From NCBI GenBank assembly GCA_938010625.1, contig CALLVJ010000224.1, positions 1 through 5,630 of the forward strand: DNA of 5,630 nucleotides. Reading direction: 5' to 3'. A model generated the notes under the pieces. It ran no database searches, was not told the DNA's origin, and saw only the letters and a program-made list of their open reading frames with translations. Shown piece after piece: positions 1-4,698 of this stretch. Both the position numbers and the translations under genes were made by a program. The stretch comes from an uncultured Stomatobaculum sp. (GTDB lineage Bacteria; Bacillota; Clostridia; Lachnospirales; Lachnospiraceae). How positions within the stretch are numbered: the first letter of the stretch is position 1; each line of letters opens with the position of its first letter.

Positions 1-190
1 CTTCGACCTCGACCGGGCCGTTCATGCCCTGCGCCGAGGCAGTCGCGGTGACAGCGTTGTCCGGAATGTCCTTTTTCGCGACGCCGCCCTTGTGTGCAGT
101 GTTCTGCATGAGGTGCTGCATCAGCAAAATCGGAAGTATGATGCCGATCAGAATCAAGAGATATGGCAAAAGGCTTCGCTTCTGTTTCAT
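1..190 (-). CDS. Membrane-anchored FMN-binding-domain protein, N-terminal part (runs off left edge)
   Basis: The first 63 codons are visible. The protein begins MKQKRSLLPY, followed by one hydrophobic segment at about residues 8-27, which looks like an uncleaved membrane anchor. A short polar linker (about 30-47) follows, and then the stretch VTATASAQGMNGPVEVE at residues 47-63. That stretch resembles the opening strand pair of the FMN-binding domain (Pfam PF04205), where a 'T-A-x-G-x-G-G-x-V-x-V-x-V' pattern is usual. Members of this family carry flavin, often covalently on a Thr further downstream, and take part in extracytoplasmic electron transfer. The flavin-attachment region is outside the window. 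The ATG is supported by GGGAGG seven bases upstream and by a promoter-like sequence. The family call is inferred from a short segment; a different extracellular beta domain is possible. Confidence 0.72.
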   Translation of the reverse strand, partial: MKQKRSLLPYLLILIGIILPILLMQHLMQNTAHKGGVAKKDIPDNAVTATASAQGMNGPVEVE

Positions 191-197
191 ATGATAT

Positions 198-249
198 CCT
201 CCCAGTATTGTTATTTTTTTATCATAACATAGAGAAGGCCTTCTGAACA
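198..249 (-). promoter_or_regulatory. Promoter and RBS of the FMN-binding-protein gene
   Basis: Read on the minus strand: a weak -35 TGTTCA (244-249, 3 of 6 consensus), a spacer of exactly 17 bp, a good -10 TATGAT (221-226, 5 of 6), then an A-rich leader. The Shine-Dalgarno GGGAGG (198-203) lies 7 bases before the ATG at 190. The promoter elements are inferred from consensus only; the RBS is clear. Confidence 0.55.
233..244. repeat. 12-bp perfect palindrome, possible operator
   Basis: AGAAGGCCTTCT is a perfect 12-bp palindrome. It lies almost wholly in the spacer between the -35 and -10 of the minus-strand promoter for the FMN-binding protein and just upstream of the candidate plus-strand promoter of the acyltransferase. 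A dimeric regulator bound here could control one or both divergent genes. A 12-bp palindrome can also arise by chance, so function is only suggested by position. Confidence 0.35.
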
Positions 250-250
250 T

Positions 251-279
251 GTGAAAAACAGGAAGATTTTTGCTAAAAT
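251..279 (+). promoter_or_regulatory. Candidate extended -10 promoter for the DUF1624 acyltransferase gene
   Basis: An extended -10 element TGC-TAAAAT (271-279; hexamer 5 of 6 consensus) has GTGAAA (251-256, 4 of 6 to TTGACA) 17 bp upstream of the hexamer. Transcription would start near 286, giving a leader of about 90 bases before the ATG at 374. I see no riboswitch-like structure in that leader. Confidence 0.45.
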
Positions 280-355
280 GCAGAGAATGGAAGCGGCTGT
301 CACGGCAGCTTGTGCGGTGGGTCAGCGTGAGAACTTAGGGATAAAAAACAGCAGC

Positions 356-363
356 AGGAGGGG
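356..363 (+). promoter_or_regulatory. RBS that decides the acyltransferase start
   Basis: AGGAGGGG lies 10 bases before the ATG at 374. The longer reading frame from the GTG at 251 has no Shine-Dalgarno sequence in front of it, and the ATG at 407 has only a weak purine stretch, so 374 is preferred. Confidence 0.7.
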
Positions 364-373
364 CAGGGAATCT

Positions 374-1267
374 ATGGGAGAAGCGAATGCACAGAGAAAA
401 GACAAGATGAAACGGCCACGTCTTGCGTGGCTTGATGTCTGGAGGGGCCTGGCAGTGCTGAATATGTGTCTGTATCACGGGATCTGGGATCTGGTCTACT
501 ATTTCAGATTGCCAGGTTTCGACTGGTATAGCGCTGTGCCTGGCTATATCTGGCAGCAGTGCATCTGTTGGAGCTTTATTTTTTTATCGGGTTACAGCTA
601 TGCGCTCGGGCAGAACAAGTTCCGGCGGGCGGCTACCATCCTGTTTGCAGGTGTGCTCGTGGAGGCAGTCGCCGGCGCCTGGCAGCAGGAAATCCATTAC
701 GGTATTCTGAGTTTCCTTGGACTCTGGCAACTGTTGCTCGTTTTGCCAGAGGACTGGCTGGCGCGGCAGATGCGCCTTCGCTCCTGGCAGCAGATCGGGC
801 GCCTTGGCTTTGTTCTGAGCGCTGTTTTATTTTTCTTATGCCGAAATGTGAACCAGGGGAATCTCGGTTTTGAGAGCGTGCGTCTCGTCACACTACCGCG
901 AGAGCTGTATCACAGTAACTTCACGGCCTGCCTCGGCTTTCCGCCTGCAGAGTTTGAATCCCTTGACTATTTTTCACTGCTTCCCTGGGGCTTTTTATTC
1001 CTCGCGGGCTATTTTCTGTCGCAGTACCAGGCAGAGCAGCGGCGCGATGCCGAGGCGGCAGCGAAACGGGCAGAGTGCGCACCGGCGGCGCCGGTCGAGG
1101 CGATTACGCTTGGCGATGTCCTGGTGCAGCGCATCCGGGAGGGGCACCCGGGGAAGTGTCTCGGCCAGTTGTTTGCTTTCCTCGGAAAAAGGGCGCTGCT
1201 GATTTACCTCTTGCACCAGCCCGTGCTGATGGCGGTCTTTGAACTGATCGGAAAATTTCGGCACTGA
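374..1267 (+). CDS. DUF1624 / HGSNAT-like integral membrane acyltransferase
   Basis: A 297-residue polytopic membrane protein. The N-terminal motif LAWLDVWRGLAVLNMCLYH (residues 17-35; D21, R24-G25 and H35 are the family landmarks) is the signature of the heparan-alpha-glucosaminide N-acetyltransferase catalytic family (PF07786, formerly DUF1624). Further family marks are FIFLSGY (68-74), the H108-Y-G-I-L segment, the block from F189 (FPPAEFESLDYFSLLPW) into the following helix, and the final LLIYLLHQPVL (275-285; H281-Q-P). Roughly seven or eight membrane helices are visible. Related enzymes move acetyl groups across the membrane onto sugars; the bacterial substrates are mostly unknown, and none can be read from this sequence. 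Between the last two helix blocks is a long polar, Ala/Arg/Glu-rich segment (about 216-262), probably cytoplasmic. The gene is divergent from the FMN-binding gene and convergent with the TraX-like gene, and appears monocistronic. Family assignment is firm; the reaction is inferred. Confidence 0.88.
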   Translation: MGEANAQRKDKMKRPRLAWLDVWRGLAVLNMCLYHGIWDLVYYFRLPGFDWYSAVPGYIWQQCICWSFIFLSGYSYALGQNKFRRAATILFAGVLVEAVAGAWQQEIHYGILSFLGLWQLLLVLPEDWLARQMRLRSWQQIGRLGFVLSAVLFFLCRNVNQGNLGFESVRLVTLPRELYHSNFTACLGFPPAEFESLDYFSLLPWGFLFLAGYFLSQYQAEQRRDAEAAAKRAECAPAAPVEAITLGDVLVQRIREGHPGKCLGQLFAFLGKRALLIYLLHQPVLMAVFELIGKFRH

Positions 1268-1284
1268 ACAGGACGGAGAGAACA

Positions 1285-1316
1285 GGTCTTGCGATTCGGC
1301 GGCTCAGCGCGAGACC
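1285..1316. terminator. Candidate hairpin between convergent genes (weak or factor-dependent terminator)
   Basis: GGTCTTGCG (1285-1293) can pair with CGCGAGACC (1308-1316), a 9-bp stem with one G-T wobble and a 14-base loop. It straddles the 36-bp gap between the two convergent stop codons and the last codons of the TraX-like gene. Neither side has a real T tract, so it is not a standard intrinsic terminator. No better terminator is visible here for either gene. Confidence 0.3.
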
Positions 1317-2086
1317 AGTGCCAGTTTGATGAGCACCAGGACAGTGAGGTGCAGCGGATAGTAGAGATAAAAGAACCACTGGGAGATCTTCGCACGGCGC
1401 GCTGCAGTGCCCGCCGGGGTCTTTTTTGCTGTGTCTTCACGATCTGCGCGCGGATCCGGGCGCGTGAAGGAGGGCTCAGCCGGGTAGGCGATGAGAAGTG
1501 CGAGGAGCGGCCCGAGGTTCACGCTGAAAATCCCAAAGAGGAGAAGTGGGAGCGGGTATTTACATACCAAGCCGAAACTCAGCGCATTAATGGAGAGGCC
1601 TATGCTCGCGAAGTAAAAGGCGAGCAGCTTTTTTGTCTTGACGCCGCGCGCGCGGAGAAAGAGCAGCACCATTGCAGGAGCGAATGCAGACCAGTCGCAA
1701 AAGAAGGTACAGACTGCGAAAAGCAGCACAAGGAGCGGTGTGCGGTAAGGGCTCCCCTGCCATTTTTCTGTGATCAGTAAGATCAGGAGGCAAAAGGAGA
1801 GCGAAAAGAGCATGTTCAGCTGAAATGGAATGTGGAACGCAAGCCAGAAAGGCAGCTGCGAGAGGACAGCCGTCAAGAGGAGACGCTTTAGATATTCGCG
1901 CCTTGAATGGGTATAGAAGTAGCCATCCACGAGATACATGCACATGACAGGCGCAGTGAAGTAGCCGAGCCCCGTGAGCGTCATGGCAAGCGGGCTGCTG
2001 GCGCTCAAGAAGATATGGGCAAAGTGGTTGCAGGTCATAAAAAGCAGGGCGAGGAGCTTGGTGCGGGAACGGGAATCAGTAAACAT
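1304..2086 (-). CDS. TraX-family integral membrane protein
   Basis: A 260-residue, very hydrophobic protein with about eight or nine membrane helices. It matches the TraX family (PF05857) along its length: KLLALLFMTCNHF (10-22), then APVMCMYLVDGYFYTHSRREYLKRLL (45-70; the G-Y/F-x-x-T-x-x-x-x-x-Y-x-x-R-L pattern), SQLPFWLAF (76-84), LNMLFSL (90-96), and the C-terminal signature WFFYLYYPLHL (237-247). E. coli TraX acetylates the N-terminus of F pilin. Chromosomal homologues in Bacillota are common, of unknown substrate, and not linked to conjugation; no pilus or conjugation gene is present here. Two points are odd. The usual 'M-T-I-D-H' of the first helix reads M-T-C-N-H, with Asn20 where Asp is common. 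A charged loop (about 203-234) precedes the last helix. The start at 2086 was chosen over the upstream ATG at 2140 because GGAGG lies 6 bases before it. The gene is divergent from the flavodoxin gene. Confidence 0.85.
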   Translation of the reverse strand: MFTDSRSRTKLLALLFMTCNHFAHIFLSASSPLAMTLTGLGYFTAPVMCMYLVDGYFYTHSRREYLKRLLLTAVLSQLPFWLAFHIPFQLNMLFSLSFCLLILLITEKWQGSPYRTPLLVLLFAVCTFFCDWSAFAPAMVLLFLRARGVKTKKLLAFYFASIGLSINALSFGLVCKYPLPLLLFGIFSVNLGPLLALLIAYPAEPSFTRPDPRADREDTAKKTPAGTAARRAKISQWFFYLYYPLHLTVLVLIKLALVSR

Positions 2087-2092
2087 GTGGAA

Positions 2093-2097
2093 CCTCC
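2093..2097 (-). promoter_or_regulatory. RBS that decides the TraX-like start
   Basis: On the minus strand GGAGG sits 6 bases before the ATG at 2086. The upstream ATG at 2140 would add 18 residues lacking membrane or TraX character, and it lies within a few bases of the candidate transcription start. Confidence 0.75.
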
Positions 2098-2132
2098 AAC
2101 AGCAGGGAAGGGATTGCAAATCGCGAATCGCA

Positions 2133-2146
2133 GGTGACATGCCACC
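2133..2146. repeat. Imperfect 14-bp palindrome at the TraX-like transcription start
   Basis: GGTGACATGCCACC is palindromic at 12 of 14 positions. It lies directly downstream of the minus-strand -10 candidate, where a repressor would block initiation. Its outer CACC is shared with the left arm of the 2143-2181 inverted repeat. Confidence 0.3.
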
Positions 2147-2181
2147 AGTATAGTACAGAAAGTATGTTTGAGCTACTGGTG
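2143..2181. repeat. 8-bp inverted repeat flanking the TraX-like promoter
   Basis: CACCAGTA (2143-2150) and its exact reverse complement TACTGGTG (2174-2181) are separated by 23 bp. Their centres are 31 bp apart, about three helical turns, so both would lie on the same face of the DNA. The left arm overlaps the minus-strand -10 candidate and the right arm lies near the -35 position. An operator pair is a reasonable reading, but chance is not excluded. Confidence 0.35.
2147..2152 (-). promoter_or_regulatory. Candidate -10 of the TraX-like gene
   Basis: TATACT on the minus strand matches 5 of 6 consensus positions and lies about 60 bases before the ATG. I see no convincing -35 at 16-18 bp, so the promoter may be weak or need an activator. 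Confidence 0.4.
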
Positions 2182-2225
2182 AGGAATCCCCTTGTCGTCT
2201 TCCTCTCGCGCGACTCTCTACAACA

Positions 2226-2234
2226 TGCTATACT
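2226..2234 (+). promoter_or_regulatory. Extended -10 promoter of the flavodoxin-trmD operon
   Basis: TGC-TATACT is an extended -10 element (hexamer 5 of 6). The -35 region at 17 bp is poor, which extended -10 promoters tolerate. Start would be near 2241, giving a leader of about 60 bases. That leader also holds AAGGAG (2253-2258), which has no ATG, GTG or TTG at useful spacing, and a small GC-rich hairpin (GCGCTGAGCGC). The gene's own RBS is GAGGA ending at 2296, before the ATG at 2303. Confidence 0.5.
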
Positions 2235-2302
2235 AAATCATATACGATATTGAAGGAGATTTCAGATTCAGAGCGCTGAGCGCGCAGAAATGAGGAAACG
2301 AT

Positions 2303-2788
2303 ATGAATGCAATGGTTATTTACTGCAGCAAAACCGGCAATACAGAGAAAATTGCAAAGCGCATTGCGCAGGATTTTGAATGCCCGCTGTTAAAGGTTGA
2401 AGCGGATGTGCTCTACGGCGGATTTTTCTCTGCCTGCGCGCGTGTGATCGCCGATCGCCTGCAGAAAAATCTGCCGAAGTCGATCACAGAGACGCCGGAC
2501 ATTGAGAGCTGCGATACGCTGTTTCTCGGTTTCCCGATCTGGTGGGACGATATGCCGGACTACTATAAGGAATTTCTTGGAAGACTTCCGGCGGATGGCA
2601 AGCGTCTGATTCCGTTTGCAACTTCTGGCCGCTCGGATATGAGCCGCGCAATGGAGAGCCTCCGGGCGCTTTTCCCAAATGCCGAGATTCAGAATCCGTT
2701 CCAATACAGTGTGACCCAGCGCGATGACTATGTGCTCTGGAAGCGAGAAGTCTCGGAGGATGAGGCCGCCGAGGAAGCCATCCGTTGA
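2303..2788 (+). CDS. Small flavodoxin-like protein
   Basis: A 161-residue soluble protein of the flavodoxin fold, most like the Flavodoxin_4 type of Bacillota. Strand 1 (MVIYCSKTGNT, residues 4-14) ends in the FMN phosphate-binding loop S-K-T-G-N-T, followed by the helix EKIAKRIAQDF. The 70s loop region reads LFLGFPIWWDDMPDYYKEFL (73-92), where W80 and W81 are placed to stack on the flavin. FATSGRSDMSRAMESLRALFPNA (105-127) is the third flavin-binding loop and its helix. It would carry FMN and move low-potential electrons, or act as a quinone or NAD(P)H-linked flavoprotein. The electron partner is not identifiable here, although an FMN-binding membrane protein lies at the left edge. TGAGGA lies 6 bases before the ATG. 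The last codons contain the RBS of the overlapping trmD-like gene, so the two are one transcript. Confidence 0.88.
   Translation: MNAMVIYCSKTGNTEKIAKRIAQDFECPLLKVEADVLYGGFFSACARVIADRLQKNLPKSITETPDIESCDTLFLGFPIWWDDMPDYYKEFLGRLPADGKRLIPFATSGRSDMSRAMESLRALFPNAEIQNPFQYSVTQRDDYVLWKREVSEDEAAEEAIR
2771..2777 (+). promoter_or_regulatory. RBS inside the flavodoxin gene for the TTG-started trmD-like gene
   Basis: GAGGAAG lies within the flavodoxin's last codons, 7-9 bases before the TTG at 2785. The start and stop share the four bases TTGA, so translational coupling (re-initiation) is likely. Confidence 0.65.
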
Positions 2789-3510
2789 GACTGATTTTTC
2801 TTGGAATCGCGCCGGAACTATTTGAGAGCTTTCTGAACTCGCATGTGGTGCAGCTCGCAAGGCGGCAGGGGCACAAGGTCGAGGCGGTGGATCTCCGCGA
2901 CTTTGCAGATGGAAGTTTTCGGCAGGTCAGCGATTCGCCCTTTGGCGGCGGCAGAGGAGTGATACTTCGCGCACTGCCTATATTCCGCGCAGTTGCGGTG
3001 CTGACCGGGCGGCGCCTTTGGGAGAGAACCGGACGTTCCGGCGGCGTGAACGGAACGCTCGTCGCAGCACTCGCGCCGGCTGGCGTGCCCTTTGTCCAGC
3101 AGACAGCGCACCGCTATGCGGCGCTCGATACCTTGGTGCTTCTCTGCGGGCGTTTTGAGGGCATTGATGAGAGGGCGCTCCGCGCGGCAGATGAGCGCAT
3201 TTCGACGGGCGACTATATTGTGACAGGCGGCGAAATTCCTGCGATGGCAGTCGCAGATGCGACGCTTCGCCTTCTGCCAGGCGTTTTGAAAGCGGGGAGC
3301 GCGGAGGAGGAGTCCTTTGAGACAGGTCTCCTTGAATATCCGCAGTATACGCAGCCCGCCGAACTCTTTGGCCAGAAAGTGCCGGAAGTTCTGCTCTCCG
3401 GCGACCACGCAAAAGTGGCAGCCTGGCGGCAGGCAGAGGCAGTGAAAGCGACCGTGCGCTTTCGTCCGGATTTGCTGGAAAAGATTGACCTTGACCCGCA
3501 AACGAGATAG
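2785..3510 (+). CDS. trmD: TrmD-family tRNA (guanine-37-N1)-methyltransferase, divergent
   Basis: 241 residues, the usual TrmD length. TrmD methylates N1 of G37 in tRNAs with a G at position 36, using S-adenosylmethionine bound in a trefoil knot, and so prevents +1 frameshifting. Recognisable blocks are APELF (9-13), VSDSPFGGGRGVIL (48-61), LCGRFEGIDERAL (120-132), ISTGDYIVTGGEIPAMAVAD (139-158), LLPGVL (163-168), EEESFETGLLEYPQYTQPAEL (174-194), VPEVLLSGDHAKVAAWR (199-215) and RPDLL (227-231). Asp158 corresponds to the proposed catalytic Asp169 of the E. coli and Haemophilus enzymes. The knot loop that is normally S-P-Q-G is A-P-A-G here (97-100), and the N-terminal F-P-E-M is altered. Start is TTG, overlapping the flavodoxin stop. 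The usual neighbours rpsP, rimM and rplS are absent. It may be the organism's only TrmD or a diverged paralogue; family membership itself is firm. Confidence 0.9.
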   Translation: MRLIFLGIAPELFESFLNSHVVQLARRQGHKVEAVDLRDFADGSFRQVSDSPFGGGRGVILRALPIFRAVAVLTGRRLWERTGRSGGVNGTLVAALAPAGVPFVQQTAHRYAALDTLVLLCGRFEGIDERALRAADERISTGDYIVTGGEIPAMAVADATLRLLPGVLKAGSAEEESFETGLLEYPQYTQPAELFGQKVPEVLLSGDHAKVAAWRQAEAVKATVRFRPDLLEKIDLDPQTR

Positions 3511-3550
3511 AATTGGCAGGTATGACGACAGATGATACTTCGCTTTTTTT

Positions 3551-3583
3551 CGCCCCGTGAGCGAGTGCTCACGGGGCGTTTTT
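3551..3583 (+). terminator. Strong intrinsic terminator after the trmD-like gene
   Basis: A perfect 12-bp GC-rich stem (CGCCCCGTGAGC at 3551-3562 with its exact complement at 3567-3578), a GAGT tetraloop and five Ts. It lies 40 bases past the trmD-like stop. On the other strand the hairpin is followed by A's, so it works only rightward. Confidence 0.95.
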
Positions 3584-3595
3584 CAGCGGTATGCT
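3566..3595 (+). promoter_or_regulatory. Weak promoter candidate for the ABC transporter operon
   Basis: Only 38 bases separate the terminator from the lipoprotein ATG. TATGCT (3590-3595, 4 of 6 to a -10) with TGCTCA 18 bp upstream is the only post-terminator candidate, and it is poor. An alternative TTGGCA (3513-3518) with GATACT (3534-3539) at 15 bp would send transcripts into the terminator, making it an attenuator. Neither is convincing; partial read-through from trmD is also possible. Confidence 0.2.
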
Positions 3596-3607
3596 CACAG
3601 TACAACA

Positions 3608-3613
3608 GGGAGG
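3608..3613 (+). promoter_or_regulatory. RBS of the substrate-binding lipoprotein
   Basis: GGGAGG lies 8 bases before the ATG at 3622. It fixes the start against the in-frame ATG at 3532, whose reading frame would cross the terminator hairpin and bury the signal peptide behind 30 extra residues. Confidence 0.85.
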
Positions 3614-3621
3614 TTTTATTG

Positions 3622-4689
3622 ATGAAGAAGAACAGACTGGCAGCAGCAGCGCTCTTTGGACTTATGGCAGTGGCACTTGCGGCCTGCGGGGCAAAGGGAG
3701 GCAGCACTAAGAGCGACAGCACAGCGGCAAACAGCAATGCAAAGGTGTATAAGGTCGGCATTCTCCAGTTCATGGATCATCCTTCACTGAATCAGATTGA
3801 GCAGAATGTGGAGAAGGAGCTCGACGCACTCTCGACCGGCGATGTGCGCTATGAGTACAAGCCCTATACGCTGAACGGCCAGGGCGATTCCGCAACCCTG
3901 AACCAGATGGCAGCAAAGCTGCTCGACGACAAGGTGGATGTGATCATTCCGCTCGCGACGCCGGCGGCGCAGATTGTGCAGTCCACGGTCGAGGGCAATT
4001 CGAACACACCGATTGTGTTCTCGGCAGTCTCCGATCCGGTCGGCGCAAAACTCGTACAGGATCTGAATGCGCCAGGCGGCAATATCACCGGCACTTCGGA
4101 TAGTCTGAATACCGATGCGATTATGGAACTTATACTCGCGACGAAGCCGGAGACCAAGTATGTGGGGCTTCTCTACTCGAAGAGCCAGGACAGCTCCGAG
4201 AAGCCGATTGCGGACGCAAAGGCTTTCCTCGACGCCCATGGCATCCGCTACATTGAGAAGACCGGCACGACGAACGACGAGATCAATGCGGCAGTCGACG
4301 CGCTGATCGCCGAGAAGGTCGATGCGATTTTCACGCCGACCGACAACACGGTGCAGACGGCAGAGCTCTCGTTCTATGAGAAGTTGATTCAGGCAAAGAT
4401 TCCGCACTTTGGCGGCGCGGATTCGTTTGCCTTAAACGGCGCTTTTGTGGGCTATGGCGTTGACTATGCCGAGCTCGGCAAAGAGACTGCAGATCTCACA
4501 GCGGAAGTCTTAAAGGCGGGCAATGCGGGCAGTGTTCCGGTCAAGACCTTTGACAACGGCATTGCGACGATCAACACCGATACAGCAAAGGCACTCGGCT
4601 ATGACCTAGAGACCTTGAAGAAGGACTTTGCACCGCACAGCACGGCGGTCAATGAGATCACGACGAAAAAAGAATTCGAGAAGAAGTAA
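3622..4689 (+). CDS. ABC transporter substrate-binding lipoprotein, TrpX type
   Basis: 355 residues. The N-terminus is a lipoprotein signal peptide: MKKNR, a hydrophobic core, and the lipobox L-A-A-C with Cys22 as the lipidated residue. A Ser/Thr/Asn-rich tether follows to about residue 40. The mature part belongs to the ABC_sub_bind family (PF04392, periplasmic-binding-protein type 1 fold). Marks are YKVGILQFMDHPSLNQ (43-58), then DVIIPLATPAAQIV, PIVFSAVSDPVGAKLV and NITGTSD in lobe one, KYVGLLYSKSQDSS opening the second lobe, VDAIFTPTDNTV, and VGYGVDYAELGKETADL near the end. The protein would sit on the outer face of the cytoplasmic membrane and hand ligand to the permease that follows 9 bases later. 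Streptococcal TrpX, in the same family, serves tryptophan uptake, so aromatic amino acids are the first guess, but other ligands are known or suspected. No T-box precedes it. The ligand is not readable from the sequence. Confidence 0.92.
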   Translation: MKKNRLAAAALFGLMAVALAACGAKGGSTKSDSTAANSNAKVYKVGILQFMDHPSLNQIEQNVEKELDALSTGDVRYEYKPYTLNGQGDSATLNQMAAKLLDDKVDVIIPLATPAAQIVQSTVEGNSNTPIVFSAVSDPVGAKLVQDLNAPGGNITGTSDSLNTDAIMELILATKPETKYVGLLYSKSQDSSEKPIADAKAFLDAHGIRYIEKTGTTNDEINAAVDALIAEKVDAIFTPTDNTVQTAELSFYEKLIQAKIPHFGGADSFALNGAFVGYGVDYAELGKETADLTAEVLKAGNAGSVPVKTFDNGIATINTDTAKALGYDLETLKKDFAPHSTAVNEITTKKEFEKK

Positions 4690-4693
4690 GGAG
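4688..4693 (+). promoter_or_regulatory. RBS of the permease, overlapping the lipoprotein stop
   Basis: AAGGAG begins inside the TAA stop of the lipoprotein gene and lies 5 bases before the GTG at 4699, so the two genes are cotranscribed and probably coupled in translation. Confidence 0.8.
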
Positions 4694-4698
4694 ACGCC

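Noticed and set aside
251..373. N-terminal extension of the acyltransferase from a GTG at 251
   Set aside because: No RBS before the GTG; the extra residues are not membrane or family sequence and cover a promoter-like element. The ATG at 374 has AGGAGGGG upstream.
1289..1780. Plus-strand open frame antisense to the TraX-like gene
   Set aside because: Its translation is charged, low-complexity and without family character, and the opposite strand has clear membrane helices and TraX motifs.
1304..2086. TraX as a sign of a conjugative plasmid or ICE
   Set aside because: No relaxase, type IV secretion, integrase or attachment-site sequence is present, and chromosomal TraX homologues are common in Bacillota.
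2087..2140. Longer TraX-like protein starting at 2140
   Set aside because: The RBS GGAGG lies inside this extension and is correctly spaced for the ATG at 2086.
2818..3501. Minus-strand frame opposite the trmD-like gene
   Set aside because: A composition-driven shadow frame; the plus strand carries all TrmD motifs in order.
3532..3621. Longer substrate-binding protein starting at 3532
   Set aside because: The frame would run through the intrinsic terminator and place the signal peptide internally; GGGAGG supports 3622.
3511..3621. T-box or tryptophan riboswitch ahead of the TrpX-type operon
   Set aside because: The region is too short and lacks the T-box sequence and stem I; only a plain terminator is present.
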